Source of the DNA: Owenia fusiformis
Lineage: Eukaryota; Annelida; Polychaeta; Sabellida; Oweniidae
Length of the DNA: 64,000 nt
Assembly: GCA_903813345.2 (NCBI GenBank)
Contig: CAIIXF020000012.1
Coordinates: forward strand, 13,562,932 to 13,626,931
Direction of reading: 5' to 3'
This document shows positions 12,669 to 23,809 of the stretch, piece after piece. Each line of letters opens with the position of its first letter. Positions within the stretch are counted from its first letter, which is position 1. The position numbers and the translations under genes were made by a program. The notes under the pieces were generated by a model. The model was not told the DNA's origin. It saw only the letters and a list, made by a program, of their open reading frames with translations, and did no database searches.

Positions 12669-13066
12669 TTAAATATATAACGAATATACATTTATGCCTC
12701 GAGTTGTGGTAACTTTAAATACTGATCGGTGGAGGCACAGGCATATGTTGGCTCACGCAGATGAACTTAACGTGGTAATTGAGAGTGAGAGTGGAAATAT
12801 GATGTAAAGAAAACGTTTCTCCGACGTTGTTATTTTGCCATGGGTTATTGCTGACAAAAGTCTGACGTTCTGTCCCGGGGGGTTCACTCCAATATACCTC
12901 TTAATACCTATGTGCCGCGCCAAAGACCCCCTTTTTGAGCATTTTTTCCATGTCAATTTCCTCTCAAAATTGGAAGTTTCCATGTATTATTCCTCTCAGA
13001 GTTATAAAATTCCATATTTTCTTCCTCTGAACTTCATAGATGTCCATGTCGACTTCCTCTGGAGCT

Positions 13067-13238
13067 TGCCGGTGTAAAAGAAATTATGGTCCCCTGGGGA
13101 TTATGGTCCCCTTTCTTAAAGGCCCTTACTGGCCCTGATTGTGGATACGATAATAAGGGAGAGTTGTATTTAGGTCACCATATAAATCAATGGAAAGTAG
13201 GACCATAATTTGATAGGACCTCCTACCCTTTTACACCG
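13067..13238. mobile_element. Short MITE, copy 1 of a CCGGTGTAAAAG family
   Basis: The element runs from GCCGGTGTAAAAG to CTTTTACACCGG, with internal GGACCATAATTTGATAGGAC, GGCCCTTACTGGCCCTGATT and an inverted repeat of ATTATGGTCCCC. Copies lie immediately to the right (13231-13717, interrupted) and at 38655-38828 in the opposite orientation. It is about 170 bp long and non-coding. Confidence 0.75.
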
Positions 13239-13717
13239 GTGTGAAAGAAATTATGGTCCCCCAGGGATTATGGTCCCCCTTCTCACTGGCGGATCTGGGG
13301 GGGGGGCAGGGGCCCGGCCCCCCCCCCCCCCTTGGGTGGGCCCAGAAAAAAAAAATTGTGCCCAAAAAAATTTTTGAGCCAAAAAAGGCTTTAAGGCCCC
13401 AAAAAGTAGGCCTTTTAGGTCTTAAATTGGCCTACTAAGGCCTTGTTTTTTAATTTTAGGCCAAATTTTGAAGAAAATGGGCACTTTTGGGTTTTTGGGG
13501 CCCAAAATTTTTTTCCGCTCAAGCGCGGACGTTTTTTTCTCAGACCACAAGTTTGGGCCCCCCCCCCTCTTGTTGGTTCCCAGATCCGCCCCTGCTTCTT
13601 AACGGCCCTTACTGGCCCTGATTGTGTATAAGATAATAAGGGAAAGAGGTCCGTCACCATTTAAATCAATAGAGAGTAGGACCATAAACTGATAGGAGGT
13701 CCTACCCTTTTACACCG
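13231..13717. mobile_element. Second CCGGTGTGAAAG MITE, split by a nested insertion
   Basis: This copy shares the ACACCGGTGT junction with the copy to its left, so the two stand head to tail with a common end. Its first part (13231-13286) and last part (13595-13717) match the intact copy continuously. The G- and C-rich element at 13287-13594 interrupts it after CCCTTCT. The order of insertion is therefore clear: this MITE first, the GC-tract element later. Confidence 0.75.
13287..13594. mobile_element. GC-tract inverted element (GGCGGATCTGGGGG type)
   Basis: The ends TGGCGGATCTGGGGG and CCCAGATCCGCCCCTG are inverted. Inside are long G and C homopolymers and TTTTGGGCC/GGCCCAAAA-type runs in both orientations. 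A related element lies at 37413-37700. It is nested in the CCGGTG MITE. Translations through the region are low-complexity and not genes. Confidence 0.7.
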
Positions 13718-13859
13718 GTTTTAGTCCCTTTCAACAAGGGCGAGCGTTACAAAAGGAAAGTACATCGTTCGCAAATTTGATGTATTTCTCGTTCGGCTTT
13801 TTATCGTATTCTGTTCTATCAACCAATAGAAATAGAGGAATTCTCGCGTCGAAATCAAC

Positions 13860-13932
13860 ATGGAGGACAGTTCCAAGTTCAAGATTTTGCTGCTTAAAAG
13901 CAACTTGGGAGCCGTACTGCCAGCTTTCGAAG
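13860..13932 (+). CDS. First coding exon of an unrecognised gene
   Basis: An ATG in strong Kozak context (TCAACATGGAGG) opens 24 codons, MEDSSKFKILLLKSNLGAVL followed by PAFE. It ends at a consensus donor, GAAG|GTAAGA, in phase 1. A CCAAT motif (AACCAATAG) lies about 40 bp upstream and the flank is CpG-rich for this window. A possible second exon at 17824 (CTGTTTTCAG acceptor) would continue in phase as EVGDEPDFCSFHP and then stop, giving a peptide of only 37 residues; this link is weak. No family is recognised. Confidence 0.45.
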
Positions 13933-14193
13933 GTAAGAATGATGCATGCATGTTACACAATCACCAAAGGTTAAAATGAAAGCATTCCATGGCCGGTACT
14001 TGCAGCGAGAACACAAATAATCTCATGTGAAAGTTGGGATCGTTTCAATTTTCATAATTTTTGAAATGAACTTTTGAATATTCTGATTTTTGAATCGATG
14101 TTATTGATTTTCAATTTCATCACGATTTTCAATCATAATTCCCGGTTCATAATTTTCGTTAGGTCAATTACAAGGGGTCCAGGGGTCAGTTAA

Positions 14194-15200
14194 GGTGACA
14201 TTTAAGTTAATCAAAAGTACAAAAACATGGGAGCCATATTTTTTTGATAAAGTCAGAAGATTTTGTATACTGTTTTCCTTGTATGTGAATGCATTTCCTG
14301 ACCAAAGAGACACATAAAAGAAAACCTCACATTTAAACGCATTTTTCATAACTATGAATTGGAGGTGTATGGCTCCCAAAAGCTAGCATGAAGAGTGCGA
14401 AGTGAGGCTATTTTTTGAAAGTTTCAAGGAGTAGCCTTGCAACAGACACACATTTGCAAGAATTCAAAATTTCTAGATATAGTCTTACCTTACCAAGGCA
14501 CAACGAAGGAGCACGAAAATGTGTACTTCTTGCATTGTTAGAGTATAATAAAGCTCAAACCATTGTGAATTCTAAATATTTCATGTCCACCATTTTGTTT
14601 CCTGGAACTATTTTTTAGTCCAGAGTTATCTTCATTCATGTTTCCATTGTTTATCATTCATAAAGCCTCTATCATGTATCTATCATGATAATTACACTGT
14701 AATAGATAAAACATACAAGTGATAATCCATGCCACTTGGTGTAGTCACAAAACTTGCATGAGGATTAATCAGGAAGTCTAGAAGTAGTTCCGGCAAACAA
14801 AATGTGGACATGAAATATTTAGAATTTACAATGGTTTGAGCTTTATTATACTCTAACAATGCAAGAAGTGCACATTTTCATGCTCCTTCGTTGTTCCTGG
14901 GAAAGGTAAGATGATTTGTTGAAATTTTAGACTCTTGCAAATGTGTGACTGTTGCACGGCTACTCCTTGAAACTTTCAAAAATTAGCCTCACTTCGCACT
15001 CTTCATGCTAGCTTTGGGGATCCATGCACCTCCAATTCATAGTTTGCAAAAATGCGTTTATGTGTGATGTTAACTTTGACATGTTTCATTAATCAAGATA
15101 CACAATTTATATACAAGGTAAACAGATTTTAAAAACATGTGTCTTTATCAAAAAAATATGGCAGTCATTTTTTGTACTTTTTATTTAATATAGCGTCGCC
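14194..15200. mobile_element. Large foldback element flanked by TTAA
   Basis: Two arms of about 430 bp (14194-14625 and 14775-15200) are inverted copies around a loop of about 150 bp. Matching pieces include ATTTCATGTCCACCATTTTG / CAAAATGTGGACATGAAATA, GTTTGAGCTTTATTATACTC and its complement, and TAGCCTCACTTCGCACTCTT with its complement. TTAA stands at both outer ends (14190-14193 and 15201-15204), directly followed by GGTGACA on the left, which points to a piggyBac- or Kolobok-type target preference. No transposase frame is present. Confidence 0.75.
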
Positions 15201-15205
15201 TTAAC

Positions 15206-16260
15206 CATCAGCGACTTTCAAGTCAGATCCAGTCCCTGGGATCTGGCAGAGGTGTTGATTGGATGGTGAAGTGTTTATGGCAAATGGTTTTATGCAGTTA
15301 TCTTAATCTTGATGGTGATCTCTGTTAGATCTACCTCTTTCAAAGAATAGACATTGCACGGGGAGTCAGTGATTGCCATCTTTAGCCTGATAGATAATCA
15401 TGATGGCAGAAATACAGAAATACACAAACATGTATCAGTTTCATATGCTTTAGAAAATGTACATGTTTGCGAACAAATAGTTCAGAAGACAATAGAATCG
15501 TCGATTTAATTCCTCACTTAAGTTACGTAAACAGTTTTTCGAAAAACAGTTAAGATCTGCACTTTTAACCCGAACCGTTTATGTAACTGCCTATTTTTGC
15601 AAACATGTTCATTTTCTAAAACATATGATGCTGATACATGTTTGTGAGAAAAAATGTTGTGGGGATTCTGCATACAATGCGTGAAATAAGGAAAAAAGAA
15701 GTACCTTCGACGTTCCGACATTTTGTTACCAAAACGAACCGTTTCGGTAACCAGTGTAATCGAGCGGATCACCAGTGAATAGATAGCATACTATATTTAG
15801 GGAGTTCTTTAATTTTTTTGAAAATAACATGGCAGAGAAGCATTGAAATATGAGGTCACAGATATGATAGCTAAACTACAAAACAAACTAAAATAAACAA
15901 AAGTAAGAACATGTATAAATGTTTCTATTTTTACATGTTCTGTTTCAATGTGGTCCTTTAATTGCTTATTTTTTAGATTCAGAGAAGTTCCAAACATTCA
16001 AAATTTTACTGTAATCTCATCTACTCTACGACCCCCACTTAAATTTGTAAAAAACATAAATGGGGGTAACCAAACTCGTCTGGCCCTGTTATCCACTCCC
16101 TGATTCTGAAATGTCGTAGACCAACAACGTCAGGCGTAGATAACTGGGCCATACGGGTTTTTGTTAAAGTGGGGGTATAGAATGCGATAAATTGCATGAT
16201 GTATGGTCTCTCTAAAATTCTCTTATATTTAACATGGGAAATCGTCACTTCAGCAAATTC
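15206..16260. other. No gene recognised
   Basis: The stretch holds short open frames on both strands but no domain, no exon with matched splice sites and no clear repeat boundary. A near-duplicate of the ACATGTTTGCGAACA/TGTTTGCAAAAATAG theme around 15415-15475 and 15590-15650 (ATACATGTTTGTGAG against ACATGTATCAG, inverted) suggests a decayed hairpin. Confidence 0.35.
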
Positions 16261-16276
16261 ACATGTCATTTATTTA

Positions 16277-17149
16277 TGTTCCAAAATTCACCCTATGCAG
16301 ACAGAGCCTGTGGGAAATATTGGGTGCGGAGCAAATGAGCGGAGGGTGCGGAGCTAACGGTCATTTTTGAATTTAAATTTGGGATATTTCTGAAACTAAG
16401 CCGTTTTGGGACTTCAAATATACCAAGATATGTGTATTTGACACCAAATATCAATACAATTGTGAAAATAGTAGCGCAATTCATTCTGTAGCGACGCAGT
16501 GTGCCTTAAACCTTTCCCAGACCTATATATTTTGAAATTATCCTTTTAATACTGAGTCCCCAGCATTCATAAAAAATGGTGTTCAAGGTACACTATCTAT
16601 ACAAATTATTTTTGCATCTTGGAAGCCAGGCAGTATCTGTGTGCTTTTATAAAAATTCGGAAATGTTTTTCAGATATGAGCCCCCTCTAAATATTGGGTG
16701 CGGAGGAGTTCCATAAACGTACCTCCGCACCCAATATTTAGAGGGGGCTCATATCTGAAGAACATTTCCGAATTTTTATAAAATCACTCAGATACTGCCT
16801 GGCTTCCAAGATGCAAAAATAATTTGCATGGGTAGTGTATCTTGAACACCATTTTTATGAATGCTGGGGACGCAGTATTAAAAGTATAGTCTCAAAATAT
16901 ATAGGTCTGGGAAATGTTTAAGGCATACTGCGTCGCTATAAAATGAATTGCACTACTATTTTCACAATTTTATTGATATTTGGTGTCAAATACACATATC
17001 TTGGAATATTTGAAGTCCCAAAACGGCTTAGTTTCAGAAATATCCCAATTTTAAATTCAAAAATGACCGTTAGCTACGCATCCTCCGCTCATTTGCGCCG
17101 CACCCAATATTTCCCACAGGCTCTGTCTGCATAGGGTGAAATTTATTTA
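16277..17149. repeat. Near-perfect palindrome of about 860 bp
   Basis: The left arm (16287-16714) and right arm (16722-17140) are inverted copies over their whole length with few mismatches, separated by a spacer of under 20 bp (around AGTTCCATAAACGTAC). The outer ends are TTCACCCTATGCAGACAG and CTGTCTGCATAGGGTGAA. ATTTATTTA is present just outside both ends (16268-16276 and 17141-17149), a possible 9 bp target duplication. The motif CGCACCCAATATTT occurs at the outer and inner ends of each arm. Both arms are open in the same 63-codon frame simply because they are copies; I do not regard it as a gene. Confidence 0.85.
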
Positions 17150-17358
17150 GGCTAGTATTAATATGTATATAACATATGCCTGGCAAAATTTTGTGAATTT
17201 AATTTAAAATCAAACATTATCCATTATGATTTAGGTTCGCCTTTGACAGTTTTTGATGTGGAAATGTGTCTGTTATCAAGCATATTAAGCATACACCCTT
17301 TACCAATTTACGGAGACTGAAAGGTGAACTTCAACCTTCCTTGAAACTGTATGATTAT

Positions 17359-17575
17359 CAGGCCCGTAGCCAGGGGTGGGGTTCGCAGGGTTCGGGCGAA
17401 ACCCCCCCCCCCCCCCCCCCTGGCCAAAAATTCTTTCAAAATCATGCAGTTTTCACCATTTTGAGCACTTCTCAAGTGATTTTGTCCATATTTGGGCCAA
17501 AATTGTCAAATGTGAACCCCCCCTGGAAATTTTGGAAAAATGAACCCCCCTTGGCAAATCCTGGCTACGGGCCTG
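17359..17575. mobile_element. MITE with CAGGCCCGTAGCCAGG termini
   Basis: The left end CAGGCCCGTAGCCAGGGG and the right end CCTGGCTACGGGCCTG are inverted over at least 16 bp. ATTAT flanks both sides (17354-17358 and 17576-17580). A C homopolymer of about 20 bases lies near the left end. This terminal sequence is known from short DNA elements in many aquatic animal genomes. It is non-coding. Confidence 0.8.
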
Positions 17576-17764
17576 ATTATTGATATTTATATTTTTTAAT
17601 CGAAATGGTGTTTGTTATAAGCACACGCCTTTAAACAATTGATAGAGACTGAAAAGTGTATTTCATCTTCAGCAAATCTGAAATTAAGCTTTGTTTTTAT
17701 TGATCGAATTCAATGAAAGTTAATTTCTTTTAAGTTAAGTTAACTTTTATCAGCCTTTAAAAAA

Positions 17765-18412
17765 CTACTATTGTCATCTGTTTTTCCATCTTAGTGTACA
17801 ATAGTTCTCTACTCTGTTTTCAGAAGTAGGAGATGAACCAGATTTTTGTAGCTTTCATCCATGATAACCCTGAGACCTTGTTGGTTGTGTTTAGATGATG
17901 GTGTTTCATACTAATCAGGTATATTATTTCATCGTTTGTATTAATTAACTTGCATCATTTGTGGCTCCTTGCTTCAGAAAGTATTCATTTGTATTTAATG
18001 CAGTTATTATTTAACTTTCACAGTTTCACAGCAAATGAGATACTGTAAATTGCTTTAATTTAGTGCTATTTAATTTGGCGCCCTGTGCAAATTTTAAAAG
18101 TATGACTGCTATATAATTAAGTTCTTTGAAAAGGTTTGAACTTAATCCTGATTGACACAATGTTAAAACATCTCAGTAGATTTACTCATTATATTCACAA
18201 TTTAAAGGTCTTATCTTAATCAATACAATTTGAAATAAAAGTATAAAATAAAGTAACAGTCTTTTAAAGTACTACTATTGTCCTCTATTTTCCCATCTAC
18301 CTATTCTGTTTTCAGGATTGTTGTAGCCTTCACCCATGATAACCCTGAGATGATTTTAGCTGTGTTGAGATGAGTGGTGTTATGCTAATCAGGTAGGCCT
18401 ATATTATTTCTA
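17765..18412. repeat. Local segmental duplication, two copies
   Basis: The segments 17765-17945 and 18262-18412 are alike: ACTACTATTGTC, CTGTTTTCAG, GTAGC(C)TTCA(T/C)CCATGAT, AACCCTGAGA, CTAATCAGGTA and TATTATTTC occur in the same order. Both copies hold an acceptor-like CTGTTTTCAG and a donor-like ATCAG|GTA about 100 bp later, so they may be a duplicated non-coding exon. All frames through them stop early. A fragment of the TTTGGCGCC element (see 18957) lies between them near 18045-18085. Confidence 0.55.
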
Positions 18413-18956
18413 GAGGTGTCACACTGACCCAAAGTTGACCTGCCATATTTTATCTCAGAAAGTTAAAAGAGTCATTCTCAGGTATATACTTTCCTACCGT
18501 TCCAACATTTCAAATTATTATCCAATAGAATATTTTAATAAATAGATCTCTAGTTAGATCATTGGATGAAGATTATGAGAGTCAACGAAGGAATGTTTTG
18601 GCTATATGATTCTACTGTAGAAATACAAAAGGATAGTACAAAAAGCTACTAGGGATCTATAAACAGATGAGCATAGGGATTGTTTTACCCCAGAGTAGTC
18701 CCAAAAAGTCTCCTGAGACAAAGATCAGATCTGGTGGAAGAAAGATTACACCCTCAGGTGCATTTTCAGATAACCAACTAATAAAATGTTTATACTACAA
18801 GTCTCTAAAATATTTCAGACAAACTAGCAGTACAAGCAGAATGGAACATTTGACGGTTTGGAAGTTAGGCAGTCTAGAGTCCTCTGAGCTTGGGGAGTTG
18901 CGAGGAAAGTGACTTCGGTAAGTCCACGTTAATCTATTATTCATTATAGAAGTATT

Positions 18957-19306
18957 TTATATACTGTAGATTGGGTTAATTTGGCGCCCGCTTTAATTTG
19001 GGGAATTTGGCGATATTGAAAAATTGGCCAATATAAATCTTCGCCAAAATTTAGAATGAATCCCCAGGAATTATCTAGGGTATTTCGTCCAGTGTATTTA
19101 ATACTCGGGAAAACTAGAAAGGAAAAGCGCGGAATAGTAGCAGAATCGATCGAGGGGCAAAATGTAAAGGATGATCTCACAAAAATGTACAACCGTGGTG
19201 AATATCGCCAGTGCTTATCCGCCAAATTAAATAGCCGCCAATATGCCAAAAATGGCAAAATCGCCAAATTAAGTAGCGCCAAATTAACCCAATCTACAGT
19301 ATATTA
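18957..19306. mobile_element. MITE with TACTGTAGATTGGGTTAATT termini
   Basis: Left TATATACTGTAGATTGGG and right CCCAATCTACAGTATAT are exact inverted ends. They continue with GTTAATTTGGCGC on the left and its complement on the right. The inside is full of GCCAAATT/AATTTGGC copies in both orientations, a strongly hairpinned arrangement. Both strands are open over most of its length, which is a by-product of the palindrome. TA at the ends suggests a Tc1/mariner-type insertion. Confidence 0.8.
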
Positions 19307-19334
19307 AGTTTACAGCAGAATCAAATCTAGCAAG

Positions 19335-19585
19335 ATCCTTGTCATTCTATTCTAAAAATATAAAGTGCAGACTTTACTTCAGGAATACTAGAGTATTTTA
19401 CCAAAGAATTTTACAATTATGTATTTTAATTTATATATATGGCTTCCATATTTATATTTGGAAGAATTTAAAAATTTTCCCGATTTTCGCACTTTTAATC
19501 CTCAATAACTTACTGATTTACAACACATTGTAGACCTTTGAGACATATTGTATCTGAGATTGTAAAGAATAGATCGCTAGCTCAA
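19335..19585. repeat. Dispersed repeat, partner at 2830-3085
   Basis: Diverged copy of the repeat described at 2830-3085, in the same orientation. It directly follows the MITE at 18957-19306. Confidence 0.5.
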
Positions 19586-20274
19586 TTTTGGTTGAAAATG
19601 ACACTGCAAAATATACAGAGTGGGTATGGGTATACAGGTTACATTTCATACTTTTCAATAGATTGATTTTTTCCAGGAAAATGACCAAAAACAAGCAGAA
19701 ATGGCAATGTGTTAAACATGCAACCAGGGAAACAACGACTGAGCTGTACAAGTCATTTGAAAAAACATTTGGAAAGTGATGAGGACCAATGAGAGCTCAT
19801 GCTTTCAAGGAAAAATGAACAATTAGCATAAACAATATCTGTTCCGAGAAGCAAGCCAGTTTGAATTAAATTTTTATCTCTATAACAAGTAACGGGACAG
19901 TACTTTTAAGATTGCATAGATATAATGGCTTCATATCTGAAACATGCAATTTTTCTAGATTTATTCCCAACTTAAAATGGTCATTATTGCTTTTTGAAAA
20001 TCAATACCATGTTAACTAATAGAGCATTTGTTCGAGCTCAAATTAGAATATTTATTCATTCCCGTTCAGAAAAATAACAATATAACCCCTAAACAGTTAG
20101 GCTATAGATAATTACATTCATAGTAAAGGGGGTGAATAGCTCTGCCGAGATCTGGGCACAATCTCGGAAATGAAATATCGAAATATCATCAAAGGTTAAT
20201 CCCATACTTAGTAGTGTTATAGGTAAATAACATGCGGGAATATAATTGATATCTGAGTTGAGCGGGAGATATAT
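19586..20274. other. No gene recognised
   Basis: AT-rich sequence without recognisable exons. An open frame at 19588-19779 lacks any domain or conserved motif. Confidence 0.35.
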
Positions 20275-20418
20275 AAGGGTTATGTACTGGGAGGTTTTGG
20301 ATACAGGTTTTATCCCAAGGGAAATATGTGTATATCCCAAGGGACCCCAGGGACCAAGGGATATACACATATTTCCCGAGGGATAAACCCTGTATCCAAA
20401 ACCGACCGTACATAACAG
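20275..20418. repeat. Hairpin with a stem of about 60 bp
   Basis: The left stem runs from GTTATGTACTGGGAGGTTTT to AAATATGTGTATATCCC. The right stem is its inverted copy, from GGGATATACACATATTTCCC to AAAACCGACCGTACATAAC. The loop is AAGGGACCCCAGGGACCAA, itself rich in GGGACC. The high identity suggests a recent or actively maintained structure. Confidence 0.75.
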
Positions 20419-21099
20419 ATGTATTTCATACCTACTGATGTTCTTGGTACGTCATATACCTTATAAAGTTCCAAAATTCAAAAATATACTTAAGATACAC
20501 ATTTTCTTGGTGTTTTAAAGTGGTTTTTTAAGTTTCTGAGATTATCAAACTCATATAGCCTAACTCATATTTTGAAAAATAAAATTTGAAAAAAAAATTT
20601 GAAAAAAATGTGAAAATCTTTTTTTTTAAAATGTGAAAAAAAATTTGGGGAAAAATGGGAAATTTCAATGCATATTTAATTCTCATAATCTACTAAGTAT
20701 AGGATAAATCAGTTATTAAATGCTCGATTTTTGATACAGTGTATATCCCTCAGTAAATACAATATAGTCACGATTTATTAGTTAAAATATGCCTAATTCA
20801 ATTTTAAGACAAGCCAGAACGGCAAATCTCCCCACCCCCTTAACCGTTTAGGGGTTAATAAAATACTTAATAAAACTTATTAACGATAGGATAGATTTTT
20901 GATAGATGACATACGAGACTGTAATTATATTTAAGTTCAATTCTGTGTGTCAATATTCTCTATTTGGATGCTCAAAAAAGTTCTTGTGTATTAACTCATT
21001 AATTATTGGAAAAACAATATACATTTGTTAATAAGTCAAAGCATAAGTTAGTTGTGTTTTACCTTCACATGTGAAAATGTTAGGCTTAGTGTGTTATAT
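20419..21099. other. No gene; A-rich tract
   Basis: Contains an A-rich low-complexity run (20575-20665, permutations of TTTGAAAAAAAATTTG). Nothing coding was seen. The sequence leads into the satellite array at 21100. Confidence 0.4.
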
Positions 21100-23790
21100 A
21101 TAATTTTACTGAACATCGGTGTCTACATCTTCCTGTACAGGAACTTTAAATTATGTTCATGTAATGATTCATTTAACTGGACGTTAGTCATTACTATAAC
21201 TATATCTTGTTGATGGCATAATTAAGGTTACTAGAACATTCCTTGCATGTGTTGTCCTAACTTGATGTAACCAGAAGTTATGAATTTGCCATGTATGTGA
21301 CAAGCACGTTACAGTCTCTTTATTTTGGCAAAGTCGTTGTTAAGGTTGATACTACATTCCTGGCTCGTGATATCTAAGTCGAACATAACTTGTATACTCA
21401 TTTATGCGTGTCCACACTTTCCTTTGCCTACAACGTTCTATAGTTAATGTTACCAGAACTTTAACTTGGCCACGTATATGTGACGTTGCATTAGCACGTT
21501 ACAGTCTGTTATTTTATTTTTGCAGTCATTGTTAAGGTTGCTACTACATTCCTAGCACATGATATTTAAGTAAAATGTAACGTTGTATAAACATCTGTGC
21601 GAGTCCAGACCTTCCTGTGCCTACATCGGTCCAAGACAAACGTTACCAGAACTTTAAACTGGCCAGGTATATGTTACGTTGCATAAGCACATTACAGTCT
21701 CACTATTTTTGCGAAGTCATTGTTAAGGTTGGTTCTACATTCCTGGCACGTGATATTTAAGTCAAATGTAACGTTCTTTAAACATTTGTGCGAGTCCACA
21801 CCTTCCTGTACCTACAACATTCCATAATTAACGTACCAGAACTTAAAACTGGCCACGTATATGTGACGTTGCATAAGCACATTACAGTCTCGTTATTTTT
21901 GCGAAGTTATCGTTTAGGTTGGTTCTACGTTCCTGGCACGTGATATTTAAGTCAAATGTAACGTTCTTTGAACATCTGTGCGAGTCCACAACTTTCTGTA
22001 CCTACAACGTTCCATAATTAACGTATCAGAAATTTAGATTGGCCACGTATTTATGACGTAATGTAAGTACGTTACATTTTCGTTATTTTGGCGAAGTCAT
22101 CGTTTAGGTTGGTTCCACGTTCCTGGCACGTGATATTTAAGTCAAATGTAACGTTCTTTAAACATCTGTGCGAGTCCACACCTTCCTGTACCTACAACGT
22201 TCCATATCAACGTTACCAGAAATTTAGATTGGCCACGTATATATGACGTAATGTAAGTACGTTACATTTTCGTTATTTTGGTGACGTAATTGTTAAGGTC
22301 GCTACTACGTTCCTGACACGTGATATTTAAGTCAAATGTAACGTTCTTTAAACATCTATGCGAGTCCACACCTTCCTGTACCTACAACGTTCCATATCAA
22401 CGTTACCAGAAATTTAGATTGGCCACGTATTTATGACGTAATGTAAGTACGTTACATTTTCGTTATTTTGGTGACGTAATTGTTAAGGTCGCTACTACGT
22501 TCCTGACACGTGATATTTAAGTCAAATGTAACGTTCTTTAAACATCTATGCGAGTCCACACCTTCCTGTACCTACAACGTTCCATATCAACGTTACCAGA
22601 AATTTAGATTGGCCACGTATATATGACGTAATGTAAGTACGTTACAGTTTCGTTATTTTGGCGACGTTATTGTTAAGGTCGCTACTACGTTCCTGACACG
22701 TGATATTTAAGTCAAATGTAACGTTCTTTAAACATCTGTGCGAGTCCACACCTTCCTGTACCTACAACGTTCCATATCAACGTTACCAGAAATTTAGATT
22801 GGCCACGTATTTATGACGTAATGTAAGGACGTTACATTTTCGTTATTTTGGTGACGTAATTGTTAAGGTCGCTACTACGTTCCTGACACGTGATATTTAA
22901 GTCAAATGTAACGTTCTTTAAACATCTATGCGAGTCCACACCTTCCTGTACCTACAACGTTCCATATCAACGTTACCAGAATTTTAGATTGGCCACGTAT
23001 ATATGACGTAATGTAAGTACATTACAGTTTCGTTATTTTGGCGACGTTATTGTTAAGGTCGCTACTACGTTCCTGACACGTGATATTTAAGTCAAATGTA
23101 ACGTACTTTTAACATCTGTGCGAGTCCACACCTTCCTGTACCTACAACGTTCCATATCAACGTTACCAGAAATTTAGATTGGCCACGTATTTATGACGTA
23201 ATGTAAGGACGTTACATTTTCGTTATTTTGGTGACGTAATTGTTAAGGTCGCTACTACGTTCCTGACACGTGATATTTAAGTCAAATGTAACGTTCTTTA
23301 AACATCTATGCGAGTCCACACCTTCCTGTACCTACAACGTTTCATATCAACGTTACCAGAAATTTAGATTGGCCACGTTTATATGACGTAATGTAAGTAC
23401 GTTACAGTTTCGTTATTTTGGCGACGTTATTGTTAAGGTCGCTACTACGTTCCTGACACGTGATATTTAAGTCAAATGTAACGTTCTTTAAACATCTGTG
23501 CGAGTCCACACCTTCCTGTACCTACAACGTTCCATATCAACGTTACCAGAAATTTAGATTGGCCACGTATTTATGACGTAATGTAAGTACGTTACAGTTT
23601 CGTTATTTTGGCGACGTAATTGTTAAGGTCGCTACTACGTTCCTGACACGTGATATTTAAGTCAAATGTAACGTTCTTTAAACATCTGTGCGAGTCCACA
23701 CCTTCCTGTACCTACAACGTTCCATATTTAACGTTGCTACAACTTGAGACATATATTCTGACGACGTTATCACAACGTAAAATTGTTATT
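21100..23790. repeat. Satellite array of 190 bp units with 380 bp dimers
   Basis: The junction ACAACGTTCCATATCAACG recurs at exactly 190 bp intervals (22201, 22391, 22581, 22771, 22961, 23151, 23341, 23531) and finally at 23721. Left of 22190 the units are more diverged and 187-190 bp long. From 22200 on, neighbours alternate between a type with TATTTATGACGTAATG, GTGACGTAATTG and CATCTATG, and a type with TATATATGACG, GCGACGTTATTG and CATCTGTG. The homogenised unit is therefore a 380 bp dimer. ACGT tetramers are very frequent (AACGTT, TACGTT, CACGTAT, GACGTAA). The array ends in ATCACAACGTAAAATTGTT, which resembles CAACGTAAAATTGTGAC at the start of the 119 bp satellite. Confidence 0.92.
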
Positions 23791-23809
23791 TACGTAAATA
23801 TATCCATTA

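Noticed and set aside
13241-13660. Several 60-80 codon frames
   Set aside because: They translate G and C homopolymers and GGGCC/GGCCC runs of a transposon.
16293-17134. Two near-identical 63-codon frames
   Set aside because: They are the two arms of the large palindrome, no domain or gene context.
18944-19307. Open frames of 112 and 83 codons on opposite strands
   Set aside because: Both lie in the palindromic MITE at 18957-19306; open on both strands because of its inverted GCCAAATT repeats.
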